A stretch of DNA of 16,447 nt from JBBKXP01 sp038251315 (GCA_038251315.1 JBBSBK010000084.1:1-16447), one strand, 5' to 3'; positions 1 through 6,086 are shown, counted from the stretch's first letter. The notes: generated by a model not told the origin, from the sequence alone. Numbers and translations are program-made.

Positions 1-114
1 ACCTATTGCTCCTTGCGTCAAATCACGCACGCCACCGAAATATCAAAATATGGTTGGCGGTCTGAATCTTTTGACGCGGATAACCGAATAATTCTGATTT
101 GCCAATCTCATTGA
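1..114 (+). CDS. possible C-terminal fragment of a gene entering from the left (weak)
   Basis: One plus-strand frame is open from base 1 to a TGA at 112-114, giving 37 residues that end in DADNRIILICQSH. The other two plus frames stop earlier, and no minus frame stays open across the stretch. It would converge on the minus-strand NYN gene that ends at 157. The bases are AT-richer than most of the window. Thirty-seven open codons can occur by chance and I recognise no family, so this is only a candidate for the tail of a gene that begins outside the window. If it is not coding, bases 1-156 hold nothing I can name. Confidence 0.2.
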   Translation, partial: TYCSLRQITHATEISKYGWRSESFDADNRIILICQSH

Positions 115-156
115 ATTCCAATTGGGATAGGTTCAAACGCCTCTCGAGTCACCGCA

Positions 157-654
157 TCAAGCCGTGTCTACCCAGACCTTCCCCAACTTCACCTCGCCGC
201 GGAGCAGATATCCGGGTGTTTCAACCTCAGGAAATCGTGACGCCCAATCCCGATAGCGGTCATTGGTAACGATCGGGACACCGGATTGACGTGCAGCAAT
301 CAGCAAATACTCGTCGGCTGGTGTCCCCTTGGGTACCACCATAACGCTCTTGGGCGGCAGGCGTAGCAGTCGGGCCATTTCGCGCTCACCCTGATAGCGG
401 CCAGACAATTTATAACCCACATTTGCATCAAAGATTACGTTGGCTTGAAAGCCTTTATCGCGCAAAACGCCGATGACTTGGATAATTGTCTCGACCTTTG
501 GAATCTCGCCATCCCAGAACATCACGTTTGAGCCGTCAACAAGGACGTGGCGCAATCGTGATTTTGCGCGGCGTAAGCGATAGTTGCGCGACCGTGTGCG
601 GAACACGAACACGACGAAAACGATGCCGCAAAATAGAAGTATATCAGCAATCAT
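157..654 (-). CDS. membrane-anchored NYN/PIN-like ribonuclease (Zc3h12a-type)
   Basis: A 165-residue protein. Residues 3-19 form one hydrophobic segment followed by a basic stretch (RTRSRNYRLRR), which predicts a single N-terminal anchor with the remainder in the cytoplasm. Residues 36-135 read as a PIN-fold nuclease of the NYN/Zc3h12a group: VLVDGSNVMFWDG (Asp40), FDAN (Asp76), ADEYLL (Asp114, Glu115) and TNDRYRDW (Asp132). These acidic residues fit the metal-binding set that cuts single-stranded RNA in this family. The N-terminal half of the family's core is present and nothing looks truncated. The ribosome-binding site upstream of the ATG is weak. The gene stands alone, separated by the inverted repeat at 697-760 from the operon upstream on the same strand. 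Its base composition is lower in GC than most neighbours. The RNA target is unknown; a vesicle- or toxin-like role cannot be excluded. Confidence 0.75.
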   Translation of the reverse strand: MIADILLFCGIVFVVFVFRTRSRNYRLRRAKSRLRHVLVDGSNVMFWDGEIPKVETIIQVIGVLRDKGFQANVIFDANVGYKLSGRYQGEREMARLLRLPPKSVMVVPKGTPADEYLLIAARQSGVPIVTNDRYRDWASRFPEVETPGYLLRGEVKLGKVWVDTA

Positions 655-696
655 TCGGCGGTATCGACAAACTTATTATTCAAACGCCAGTGAGCC

Positions 697-760
697 GTAG
701 GGTGGGGTTCCACCCCACCACCACGCCGCATCCCATCGGTGGGGTCAAACCTCACCCTAC
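697..760. repeat. nested inverted repeat, REP-like intergenic element
   Basis: The 23-base arms at 697-719 and 738-760 are inverted copies with about 20 of 23 positions matching; both outer ends read GTAGGGTG inward. The left arm is itself a hairpin: GGTGGGGT (701-708), loop TCC, ACCCCACC (712-719), a perfect 8-bp stem. The element fills most of the spacer between the end of the DUF2442 gene (778) and the start of the NYN gene (654), both on the minus strand. It may end transcription of the upstream operon by folding, though no run of T follows. Similar GTAGGGTGGG elements are, to my knowledge, dispersed in Rhodobacteraceae genomes. A partial copy of the core lies at 1658-1671. Confidence 0.8.
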
Positions 761-777
761 GAGTTCCGATCCATCGT

Positions 778-1023
778 TCACGCTACCCGTCCAACCCCAT
801 CCATATCGCCGCGCCCGGCCAACAGCCCGGCGACAGAGATATCCTCGTCCAGCCCGTCCCAATGTATCCCGAACGGCGTCACCTCGAACGCCTCACGTTC
901 CGCCGCATCCGCCCGCATCAGCCGTGGAAACCACGCCAGCGGCACGCCGATCACCCGGCCATCCGACAGGCCGACCCACATCTGATCCGCGTCGAACCGC
1001 ACGCTTTCAGCCGAAATAGTCAT
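778..1023 (-). CDS. DUF2442 family protein
   Basis: An 81-residue protein matching the DUF2442 pattern: a predicted beta hairpin (VRFDADQMWVGLSDGRVIGVPL) followed by W-F-P-R-L and a C-terminal WDGLDEDISVAGLL. This family has no established biochemical function. Its members are frequently encoded beside DUF4160 proteins, as here, and the pair has been discussed as toxin-antitoxin-like. Its ATG lies inside the end of the DUF4160 gene (17-base overlap), so translation is probably coupled. It is the last gene of a minus-strand run that begins with the zinc-ribbon gene. The inverted repeat at 697-760 lies just past its stop. Family assignment is fairly sure; function is not. Confidence 0.8.
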   Translation of the reverse strand: MTISAESVRFDADQMWVGLSDGRVIGVPLAWFPRLMRADAAEREAFEVTPFGIHWDGLDEDISVAGLLAGRGDMDGVGRVA

Positions 1024-1249
1024 GCCAGGCCCTTTCTATCTCTGCCGCGTGGTCAGCCGCGATCGCAACAATACGCCGCAATTCCCGCGCGTCAAAGCCG
1101 GAACTGTCGGCCACCGCAACATCGGGTGAAAGCCAGACCTTTGCTTCGGCCCCGCCTTTCATCACATGAATGTGGAGCGGTTCGCGCGGGTCGCCTTCGT
1201 TGGAGTAAAAGAAGAAACGAAATCCCTCTGCGCGAGATACCGTTGGCAT
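1007..1249 (-). CDS. DUF4160 family protein
   Basis: An 80-residue protein with the DUF4160 signature: FRFFFYSNEGDPREPLHIHV, then the KVWL strand, and a C-terminal helix with HAAEIERAWHDYFG. The conserved pair of histidines in the LHIHV motif is present. It starts two bases after the rhodanese stop codon, with a strong purine-rich ribosome-binding site (GGAGAGGTAGGG) lying in the end of the rhodanese gene. It overlaps the following DUF2442 gene by 17 bases. This points to a coupled two-gene module carried on a longer transcript. The molecular function is not established; a toxin-like role is suggested only by the recurrent pairing of the two families. Confidence 0.8.
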   Translation of the reverse strand: MPTVSRAEGFRFFFYSNEGDPREPLHIHVMKGGAEAKVWLSPDVAVADSSGFDARELRRIVAIAADHAAEIERAWHDYFG

Positions 1250-1251
1250 CC

Positions 1252-1626
1252 CTACCTCTCCACCTCGCCCCCGCCTTCGACCCAGTCCTTGAACCCGCCA
1301 AGGTTGCTGACGTCCGAAAACCCCATCTCGCGCAGCATCTTGCCTGCCAGTGCCGCCCGGCCACCAGCGGCACAGTAGAGGACCACCGGGCGGGCCGTGT
1401 CGAACTCCGCCATATGCGCCGCCGATGCGGCGTCCGCCTTGAATTCCAGCATCCCGCGCGGGACGTTCACCGCACCGGGCACCTTGCCCGATGCCGCGAC
1501 TTCGGCCGGGTCGCGCACATCGACGACCAGCGCGCCGGCGGCGATCTTGGCCCGCGCTTCAGCCACGCTGACCTTTGGCACAACGGCGTTCGCCTCTGCC
1601 ACCATGTCTGCTGACGTTTTGGCCAT
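1252..1626 (-). CDS. single-domain rhodanese (sulfurtransferase)
   Basis: A 124-residue cytoplasmic protein that is a single rhodanese domain. Visible motifs are VVDVRDPAEVAASGKVPGA (residues 34-52), VLYCAAGGRAALA with catalytic Cys85 in a six-residue active loop, and the C-terminal LGGFKDWVEGGGE typical of GlpE/PspE-like forms. Such enzymes carry persulfide sulfur on the cysteine and pass it to cyanide, thiols or a protein partner. I chose the ATG at 1626 because GAGGGAGAATCAC precedes it; an in-frame ATG at 1641 would add five residues and lacks a comparable site. It sits 56 bases after the zinc-ribbon gene and two bases before the DUF4160 gene, so the four genes probably share a transcript. 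Confidence 0.9.
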   Translation of the reverse strand: MAKTSADMVAEANAVVPKVSVAEARAKIAAGALVVDVRDPAEVAASGKVPGAVNVPRGMLEFKADAASAAHMAEFDTARPVVLYCAAGGRAALAGKMLREMGFSDVSNLGGFKDWVEGGGEVER

Positions 1627-1657
1627 GTGATTCTCCCTCATGCTACCCGCCCCGATG

Positions 1658-1671
1658 GTAGGGTGGGCGCA
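1658..1671. repeat. partial copy of the GTAGGGTGGG intergenic element
   Basis: The 14 bases GTAGGGTGGGCGCA lie in the 56-base spacer between the zinc-ribbon and rhodanese genes. They share the first ten bases with the outer arm of the inverted repeat at 697-719. No full inverted partner is visible here, so this is either a decayed half element or chance in a GC-rich spacer. Confidence 0.4.
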
Positions 1672-1682
1672 TCCTGTCGCCA

Positions 1683-1949
1683 TCAGAAATCGAACAATTC
1701 GCCCAGAAAGCCTTCGCGTTTCTTGCGCGGTGCGCCACGACCCCGGTCATAGTCACCCTGGCCGCGATCATAGTCGCCCTGATCCTGCCCGCGATCCCGG
1801 CCAGTGGGCGCAGGGGCGGCGGCGCGGTCGAGGATCTTGTCCAATTCGCCCCGGTCCAGCCAGACGCCACGGCATTGCGGGCAATAATCGATCTCGACCC
1901 CGCTGCGGTCAGAAATCACGAGGGTGGTTCCGTCGATCGGGCACTGCAT
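1683..1949 (-). CDS. TFIIB-type zinc-ribbon protein with a charged repeat linker
   Basis: An 88-residue protein. Residues 1-40 match the bacterial zf-TFIIB domain: CPIDGT, then IDYCPQCRGVWLDRGELDKIL. Three cysteines (Cys3, Cys23, Cys26) plus an acidic residue (Asp6) take the usual metal positions; CPxD in place of CPxC is a variant I believe is common in this family. Residues 45-75 are low complexity with a heptad-like repeat (DYDRGQG, DYDRGRG), encoded by imperfect 21-base tandem units around 1741-1782. The C terminus, GFLGELFDF, is a short hydrophobic-acidic tail that could bind a partner. An AAGGA ribosome-binding site precedes the ATG. It is the first gene of the minus-strand run with the rhodanese and DUF4160/DUF2442. 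The function is unknown. Confidence 0.85.
   Translation of the reverse strand: MQCPIDGTTLVISDRSGVEIDYCPQCRGVWLDRGELDKILDRAAAPAPTGRDRGQDQGDYDRGQGDYDRGRGAPRKKREGFLGELFDF
1741..1782 (-). repeat. two 21-base tandem units inside the zinc-ribbon gene
   Basis: Bases 1741-1761 and 1762-1782 are imperfect direct repeats that differ at a few positions. They encode two copies of a seven-residue Asp/Arg/Gly/Gln unit. Such units can gain or lose copies by slippage, changing linker length without breaking the frame. Confidence 0.6.
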
Positions 1950-2074
1950 GTCACATCCTTACATAAGTGTTTCAGTCAAAGTCAGATGGGGATGGCAACA
2001 TGCCGTGCAAGGACCAGTGGCAATTTATCGCGACGGGCGTTGAACATGCCGCAGCATCCCGCCTAACGTCAGGT

Positions 2075-2554
2075 ATGACCACCGCCCTGATCCTTGGTGC
2101 CGCCGTCTGGGCCAACGGGCCGTCGCCAACGTTGCGCAGGCGGACGCTGCATGCGGCGACACTTTACCACGCAGGCAAGGTCACGCACCTGATCCCCTGC
2201 GGTGGCATGGGGCAGCATCCGCCGACCGAGGCGGCGGCGATGACCGCCCTGTTGATCGGCGCAGGGATCCCGGCGGACGCGATCACGCCCGAGGACACAT
2301 CGACCACCACAATGGAGAATATCCGCAACGCCCTGCCCCTGCTGCAAACCCGCGATGTCGTCATTGTCACCGATGGCTATCACGGCCCCCGTGCGCGGAT
2401 GACGGCGCGGGCGTTCGGGTTGGACGTACGGGTGTCTGCACCGCCGCTGAAAGGCAGCCGCCCGATGGCCCAGATCAAGGGCGCACTCCGCGAAATTCCG
2501 GCGCTGATCCTGTATCGCCTGCGCTTGACAGCCCTGACCCGAAAGCCCAGATAG
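2075..2554 (+). CDS. YdcF/DUF218-family protein
   Basis: A 159-residue protein covering a DUF218 domain: ALILGAAVWANGPSP, then LIPCGGMG (strand and glycine loop), an Asp/Ser/Thr segment EDTSTTTMENI that matches the family's E-x-S-x-x-T-x-x-N motif, and VVIVTDGYHGPRARMTARAFG. DUF218 proteins include SanA, YdcF and ElyC, often linked to the envelope, and YdcF binds S-adenosylmethionine; the substrate here is unknown. Unlike SanA or ElyC it has no clear N-terminal membrane segment. The frame is open upstream to 1967, but the conserved domain starts at 2075, so I chose that ATG; only a weak CAGG precedes it. It ends eight bases before the tRNA gene and may be co-transcribed with it. Confidence 0.75.
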   Translation: MTTALILGAAVWANGPSPTLRRRTLHAATLYHAGKVTHLIPCGGMGQHPPTEAAAMTALLIGAGIPADAITPEDTSTTTMENIRNALPLLQTRDVVIVTDGYHGPRARMTARAFGLDVRVSAPPLKGSRPMAQIKGALREIPALILYRLRLTALTRKPR

Positions 2555-2562
2555 CGGCCCGT

Positions 2563-2638
2563 GGGGACGTAGCTCAGTTGGGAGAGCGCGTCGTTCGCAA
2601 CGACGAGGTCGTCGGTTCGATCCCGATCGTCTCCACCA
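2563..2638 (+). tRNA. tRNA-Ala (anticodon CGC)
   Basis: A 76-base cloverleaf is drawn directly from the sequence. The acceptor is GGGGACG (2563-2569) with CGTCTCC (2628-2634), including the G3-U70 wobble pair that identifies alanine tRNAs. The D stem is GCTC/GAGC. The anticodon stem is CGTCG/CGACG around loop TTCGCAA, giving anticodon CGC that reads GCG. The variable loop is five bases and the T arm is GTCGG-TTCGATC-CCGAT. The CCA tail is encoded (2636-2638). It starts eight bases after the DUF218 gene and ends two bases before the stop of the convergent DUF3995 gene. There is no terminator in this gap. Confidence 0.95.
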
Positions 2639-2640
2639 GC

Positions 2641-3054
2641 CTACATCGGGCCCCCGATCCAAAGCGCGACGAAGCCAAGTCCAATGACAAGGCACATCGG
2701 GCCATACCGGGTGCGATCCAGCGTCGCAAAGGGCTCTTGCGGGGTGATGCGCCGCCAGAATGGCGTGTAGGCCAAGCCCCCACGCAGGCCGAAAACAAGG
2801 GCAAACAGCCCGATCGACAGATGCCGCATCATCCCGTCGCCCCACCAAGGGGAGACTGCGGCCCAAAGCAGCCCGACCGCGACCAGTGCGCAGGGAATCG
2901 GCCCCGGCATCCGGGTCACGCTGCGACCGCCGATGACGGCCTTGACCAAGGCGCCCTCATCACGGATCGGGAACCAGTAACCGATCGCCCACAGGGTATG
3001 CAGCCCGGCCAGAGCCAGCAGAAGGGCAGACAGGATCAACGCCAGAATCGTCAT
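2641..3054 (-). CDS. DUF3995 family membrane protein
   Basis: A 137-residue integral membrane protein with four predicted transmembrane helices: about residues 3-21 (ILALILSALLLALAGLHTLWA), 55-72, 79-97 and 117-134. The N-terminal LHTLWAIGYWFP and the LRGGLAYTPFWRR segment fit DUF3995. The function of the family is not known. I chose the ATG at 3054, which starts directly before the first helix; in-frame starts upstream (3072, 3105) would add up to 17 residues, and none has a clear ribosome-binding site. It is convergent with the tRNA and lies downstream of the terminator at 3091-3120, so it is probably transcribed separately from the beta-helix gene. Confidence 0.7.
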   Translation of the reverse strand: MTILALILSALLLALAGLHTLWAIGYWFPIRDEGALVKAVIGGRSVTRMPGPIPCALVAVGLLWAAVSPWWGDGMMRHLSIGLFALVFGLRGGLAYTPFWRRITPQEPFATLDRTRYGPMCLVIGLGFVALWIGGPM

Positions 3055-3090
3055 GGCGCGATCATAGGGCATCGCGCCCACAGCCAAGAC

Positions 3091-3120
3091 AAAAAAAAGG
3101 GGCACCGCGCGGCGCCCCTT
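3091..3120 (-). terminator. intrinsic terminator of the beta-helix gene
   Basis: On the minus strand, AAGGGGCGCC (3120-3111), loop GCGC and GGTGCCCCTT (3106-3097) form a ten-pair stem with one G-U pair, followed by a run of six further T (3096-3091). It lies 24 bases past the stop of the beta-helix gene. The plus strand has no comparable T run after the stem. Confidence 0.9.
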
Positions 3121-3144
3121 TCCAGTTGTGGTTATGGCCGCCGG

Positions 3145-5433
3145 TCAGGTCGGGTTGTCGACCCGCAGCGTCACCCTGATGCTGCCCTTGACGGCGGTGC
3201 CAAAGACGATCCGCGCCTGCTTGCCCCCGGTCCCGTTGCCGGGCACAGCATAGGGCTGTTCATAGACCGCGACGTTGTTGGCGTTCACGATCCGGCCTGC
3301 AGGCATGACCGCATCGACGTTACGGACCCGCCCTTTGAACGGCAACTGATCGGCGCTGTCCACGATCCAGTCGGTTGCCGCGCTTGCCTGCGTGTGGGCA
3401 ATGACGACCGGGTTGTAGACCGGCTGATTGACCGCTGTGAAGTGATTGCCTTCGAACGTGACGGTGCGCATCCGGCCATAGTCCAGATCGGCATGGGTCG
3501 TGTCCACGTGTTCCACGCGGTCGATATTGCCGGCTGTCGATTTGAACACGTTGCTGACAACCGAAAACCCGTGCAGAAAATGCCCCGATCCGTACGGTTT
3601 GATGACGATCCAGTTGAACCAGTCGGCGGTGTCGCTGCACATGAACGTATTGCCGGTGATCGCCAGGCCGCCAAACGAATACCCCGAATTCATGTTCGGA
3701 TCGGCATCGTATTCGTTGGTCCATTCAATATAGTTGTTGTCGATATAGTTGCCGGTGATGATGCTGCGGCAACTGGACTGGGCGATGATGATGCCGCCTT
3801 CGCGTACGCCGTTGGGTTCGCTATCGCCATGAAACCAGTGGTTGCCGGTGATGATCGACCCCGACCCGCCGATGACGCAGAAATGCTTGAACCGGATCAC
3901 CCGGTTGTCGCGCAGTTTCAAGTCGTTGGCGTTGATGTTGAAGCCGATCGAAGTGCGCTGCTGCACTGGCAGATCCACCTCGTTCGAGATGAACTGGCAG
4001 CGATCGATCAACATGCCCTGGCAGCCCTCGCCGATCGATGTGATTCCCCGGTCGCGGGGCCGGTTGATGAAACAGTCGCGGACGTGAAAGATGACCCCGG
4101 TCTTGGCCAGCATGATCGCGCTTGCGATCCCGCTGCAGTTCAGATCGACATCGGCGATGATGAACTGGCTGAGCTGCTCGAACCCGGAAAAGTCGAGCAG
4201 GTATTTGTAGCGGGTGAACGTGTAAACCTGCGTTCCCGCAGCCCCGAACAGCGGGTTTGACAGGGTCAGCCGCTGCTGGGCAACATTGACGGCGGTCACG
4301 TAAATCTCGCGGCCCACCCCGTTGCCGCTAATCCGCGATCCGACCGGAATATTGGCGATATTCGGCACATTGGTCAGCGTCTTGGGCGACGCCGCCGCAT
4401 AGCTGCCCGCCGATGTCACCACGGTCGGGCTCCAGGCAGGCCCCGCGATCGGCTGGATCTGTCCGTTGCGGATGACCCGGCGGCTGACAAATGTGGTGCG
4501 CGACCCCTCGGCGGCCTGCATGTCGACCGGGGCGGTCAGGTCGATCCGCCGCCCCCCAAGGTCGAGCGAATCGTGATCGTTGAAGTTCAGCAGCGCCTGA
4601 AAGGCCTTCTTGAACGCCAGTTCTTCATTGCCGAACGCATCGAGATAGGTGGCAAAATCGAAGTTCTTTTGCAGGATCAGTCTGTTCACGGCCGGCATCG
4701 TCACCGTGCCCTCGAACCTGATCTGGTTCTGGATAGTGACGTTCCCGGCAAGTCGGTAAACCCCTTTTGACACCAGCACCTCGCGTCCCTGGGCGTCGGC
4801 ATCTGCGGCCTCGAACGCGGCGGCGTCGTTGGTGACACCGTCACCGATCGCGCCATAGTCGCGCACATCGACCAGCCCCAGCAGATTGCGCAGAAAAACC
4901 GAGGTGATATCCTCAATAACGATATCGTCGATCCGCACGACTCCGCCGTTCGGTCCGGTCAGATCAAGGCCAAAGTGTCCGAACAGTGCGTTGCGCCAGA
5001 CCATGTTGACCCCGGTGCGGTTGCCGGTACCGATGATCGCGCTGACTTCCACAACCTGCCCATAGGCGGTCAAGGCTTTGGCCGGGCCGAATTCGACCAG
5101 CCCGTTGATATGCGCGCTGCCGGCACCCCCGGCCCAACCGGCGATGCGCACCGAGGGCAGCGCGCCCGACACCGCCTTGACGCGCGCCGTGACCCGCAAA
5201 TAACACCCCGGCAAAATGGTCGTTTCACCCATGTAGCGCAGCTTGGTCACGCTTTGGGTTTTCACGATCTCCAGGCAACCGGAAAAATCCTGATCGGCGG
5301 GCACGAAGGCGCCGGTCCCTGACACCGCATAGGTATCCGACCCCGGCGTGCCGTCACCGCTCGACCAGACATTCAGCCCGTTGACAAAGGGCGGCGGCAT
5401 CAGCACCAGCCCGTCCGTGATAACCTTGTTCAT
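3145..5433 (-). CDS. GH28-related right-handed beta-helix protein (candidate spike/adsorption protein)
   Basis: A 762-residue protein. Residues 1-180 form a beta-rich N-terminal region resembling a jelly-roll or carbohydrate-binding module (CLEIVKTQSVTKLRYMGE, LRVTARVKAVSGALPSVRIA). Residues 188-203, VDVRDYGAIGDGVTND, are the classic start of a pectate-lyase-3/GH28-type beta helix, and residues 210-690 carry the coils with repeated ITGN-type turns. No signal peptide or anchor is visible, which suits a phage-like or externally released particle protein more than an exported enzyme. The acidic catalytic set of true GH28 polygalacturonases is not evident. The ATG at 5433 has an AAGGGGA site; the longer frame to 5532 is not needed. 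It is alone, with a terminator and structured leader. From memory, close relatives occur across Rhodobacteraceae, and I suspect the family includes the GTA head-spike protein GhsB; this link is inference. Confidence 0.75.
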   Translation of the reverse strand: MNKVITDGLVLMPPPFVNGLNVWSSGDGTPGSDTYAVSGTGAFVPADQDFSGCLEIVKTQSVTKLRYMGETTILPGCYLRVTARVKAVSGALPSVRIAGWAGGAGSAHINGLVEFGPAKALTAYGQVVEVSAIIGTGNRTGVNMVWRNALFGHFGLDLTGPNGGVVRIDDIVIEDITSVFLRNLLGLVDVRDYGAIGDGVTNDAAAFEAADADAQGREVLVSKGVYRLAGNVTIQNQIRFEGTVTMPAVNRLILQKNFDFATYLDAFGNEELAFKKAFQALLNFNDHDSLDLGGRRIDLTAPVDMQAAEGSRTTFVSRRVIRNGQIQPIAGPAWSPTVVTSAGSYAAASPKTLTNVPNIANIPVGSRISGNGVGREIYVTAVNVAQQRLTLSNPLFGAAGTQVYTFTRYKYLLDFSGFEQLSQFIIADVDLNCSGIASAIMLAKTGVIFHVRDCFINRPRDRGITSIGEGCQGMLIDRCQFISNEVDLPVQQRTSIGFNINANDLKLRDNRVIRFKHFCVIGGSGSIITGNHWFHGDSEPNGVREGGIIIAQSSCRSIITGNYIDNNYIEWTNEYDADPNMNSGYSFGGLAITGNTFMCSDTADWFNWIVIKPYGSGHFLHGFSVVSNVFKSTAGNIDRVEHVDTTHADLDYGRMRTVTFEGNHFTAVNQPVYNPVVIAHTQASAATDWIVDSADQLPFKGRVRNVDAVMPAGRIVNANNVAVYEQPYAVPGNGTGGKQARIVFGTAVKGSIRVTLRVDNPT

Positions 5434-5442
5434 CAAATCCCC

Positions 5443-5457
5443 TTTTCCGCTGGAAAA
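5443..5457 (-). promoter_or_regulatory. leader hairpin abutting the ribosome-binding site
   Basis: On the minus strand the leader reads TTTTCC, loop AGC, GGAAAA, a perfect six-pair stem. The 3' arm runs directly into the GGGGA ribosome-binding site, with the ATG nine bases further on. If it folds in the mRNA it could hide or present the site. The stem is AU-rich and short, so its strength is uncertain. Confidence 0.4.
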
Positions 5458-5580
5458 CAGGGCCTTTGCTGCCCTATGGGGGTGCGCCGGACGCTGTTGC
5501 CTGCCATGCCTGATCGCAGCCGCGCAAGGCACGGTGCATGGACAAAAGGGGTAGTGTTCTTCGGTAAACGGCGGCTAAGC

Positions 5581-5595
5581 GCACCGTGACGGTGC
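5581..5595. promoter_or_regulatory. GCACCGT/ACGGTGC palindrome upstream of the beta-helix gene
   Basis: GCACCGT, one base, ACGGTGC forms a 15-base near-perfect palindrome. A second, shorter copy GCACGGTGC lies at 5529-5537. Both are in the 179-base spacer between the DUF4864 gene and the beta-helix gene. They could be an operator for the beta-helix gene or the end of the DUF4864 transcript; no T run follows on the minus strand. Confidence 0.35.
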
Positions 5596-5612
5596 TTTGG
5601 TCGGACGTTGCC

Positions 5613-6017
5613 TCAGACGCCGATATCGGCGGGCGGCAACAGTTGCACGCCGTTGATCTGCCAGCCGTCCGGGGTTTCGATCATCTGGTAATCAAGGCTG
5701 TGCAGATTGCCCGCCGCGTCGCGCACGGTGACCCGCTGCCACAGGTTGCCCGCCACCTCGCGCAATTCACCGAACCGGACGTCGGAATTGTCCCAAACCA
5801 TTGGATAACCGCGTTCGACCATCGTGCCAAAGTTCTGTGGCGTGCCAAAGATGCCTTGGATCATCGGGCTGGCATGTTGCCATGCCCCATCGACATCACG
5901 GGCCACGAAATCGGCCAACTGATCGGCGATGACACCCTGAATGGCATTAGCGTCTTGCGCCGACGCGGGGCCAGTCAGCCCGATAACCATGAGAATTACC
6001 GCGAAAAGCTGTTTCAT
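5613..6017 (-). CDS. DUF4864 exported protein
   Basis: A 134-residue protein with a standard Sec signal peptide: MKQ, a hydrophobic core LFAVILMVIGLTG and a PASA-QD cleavage site after about residue 21. The mature part fits DUF4864: AIQGVIADQLADFVARDVDGAWQHASPMIQGIF, then MVERGYPMVW and a C-terminal VTVRDAAGNLHSLDYQMIETPDGWQINGVQLL. The fold is probably of the NTF2/SnoaL type, secreted to the periplasm; the function is unknown. A very strong AGGAGG site precedes the ATG. It follows the ChaC-like gene by 69 bases on the same strand and may share its transcript. The palindrome at 5581-5595 lies just past its stop. Confidence 0.85.
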   Translation of the reverse strand: MKQLFAVILMVIGLTGPASAQDANAIQGVIADQLADFVARDVDGAWQHASPMIQGIFGTPQNFGTMVERGYPMVWDNSDVRFGELREVAGNLWQRVTVRDAAGNLHSLDYQMIETPDGWQINGVQLLPPADIGV

Positions 6018-6086
6018 GATCGCCTCCTCTTCACCTCTATGATTGTTAAGATACGGGAGCGGACAACAAACAGTTTCAATTTTCCG

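Noticed and set aside
2..12. The 11 bases CCTATTGCTCC also occur at 8501-8511, both near a reversed TTGACG
   Set aside because: Short, with different spacing to the TTGACG and no other similarity around; likely chance.
1998..2051. AACATGCCG occurs twice upstream of the DUF218 gene
   Set aside because: A nine-base repeat with no symmetry or further copies; not enough to call a site.
2563..2638. The tRNA-Ala as an integration site for a mobile element
   Set aside because: No integrase, direct repeat of the tRNA 3' end or foreign-looking block follows it in this window.
2578..4260. A 560-codon plus-strand open frame
   Set aside because: It starts inside the tRNA, runs antisense to the DUF3995 and beta-helix genes and gives a low-complexity Asp/Arg/His-rich product typical of a shadow frame in GC-rich DNA.
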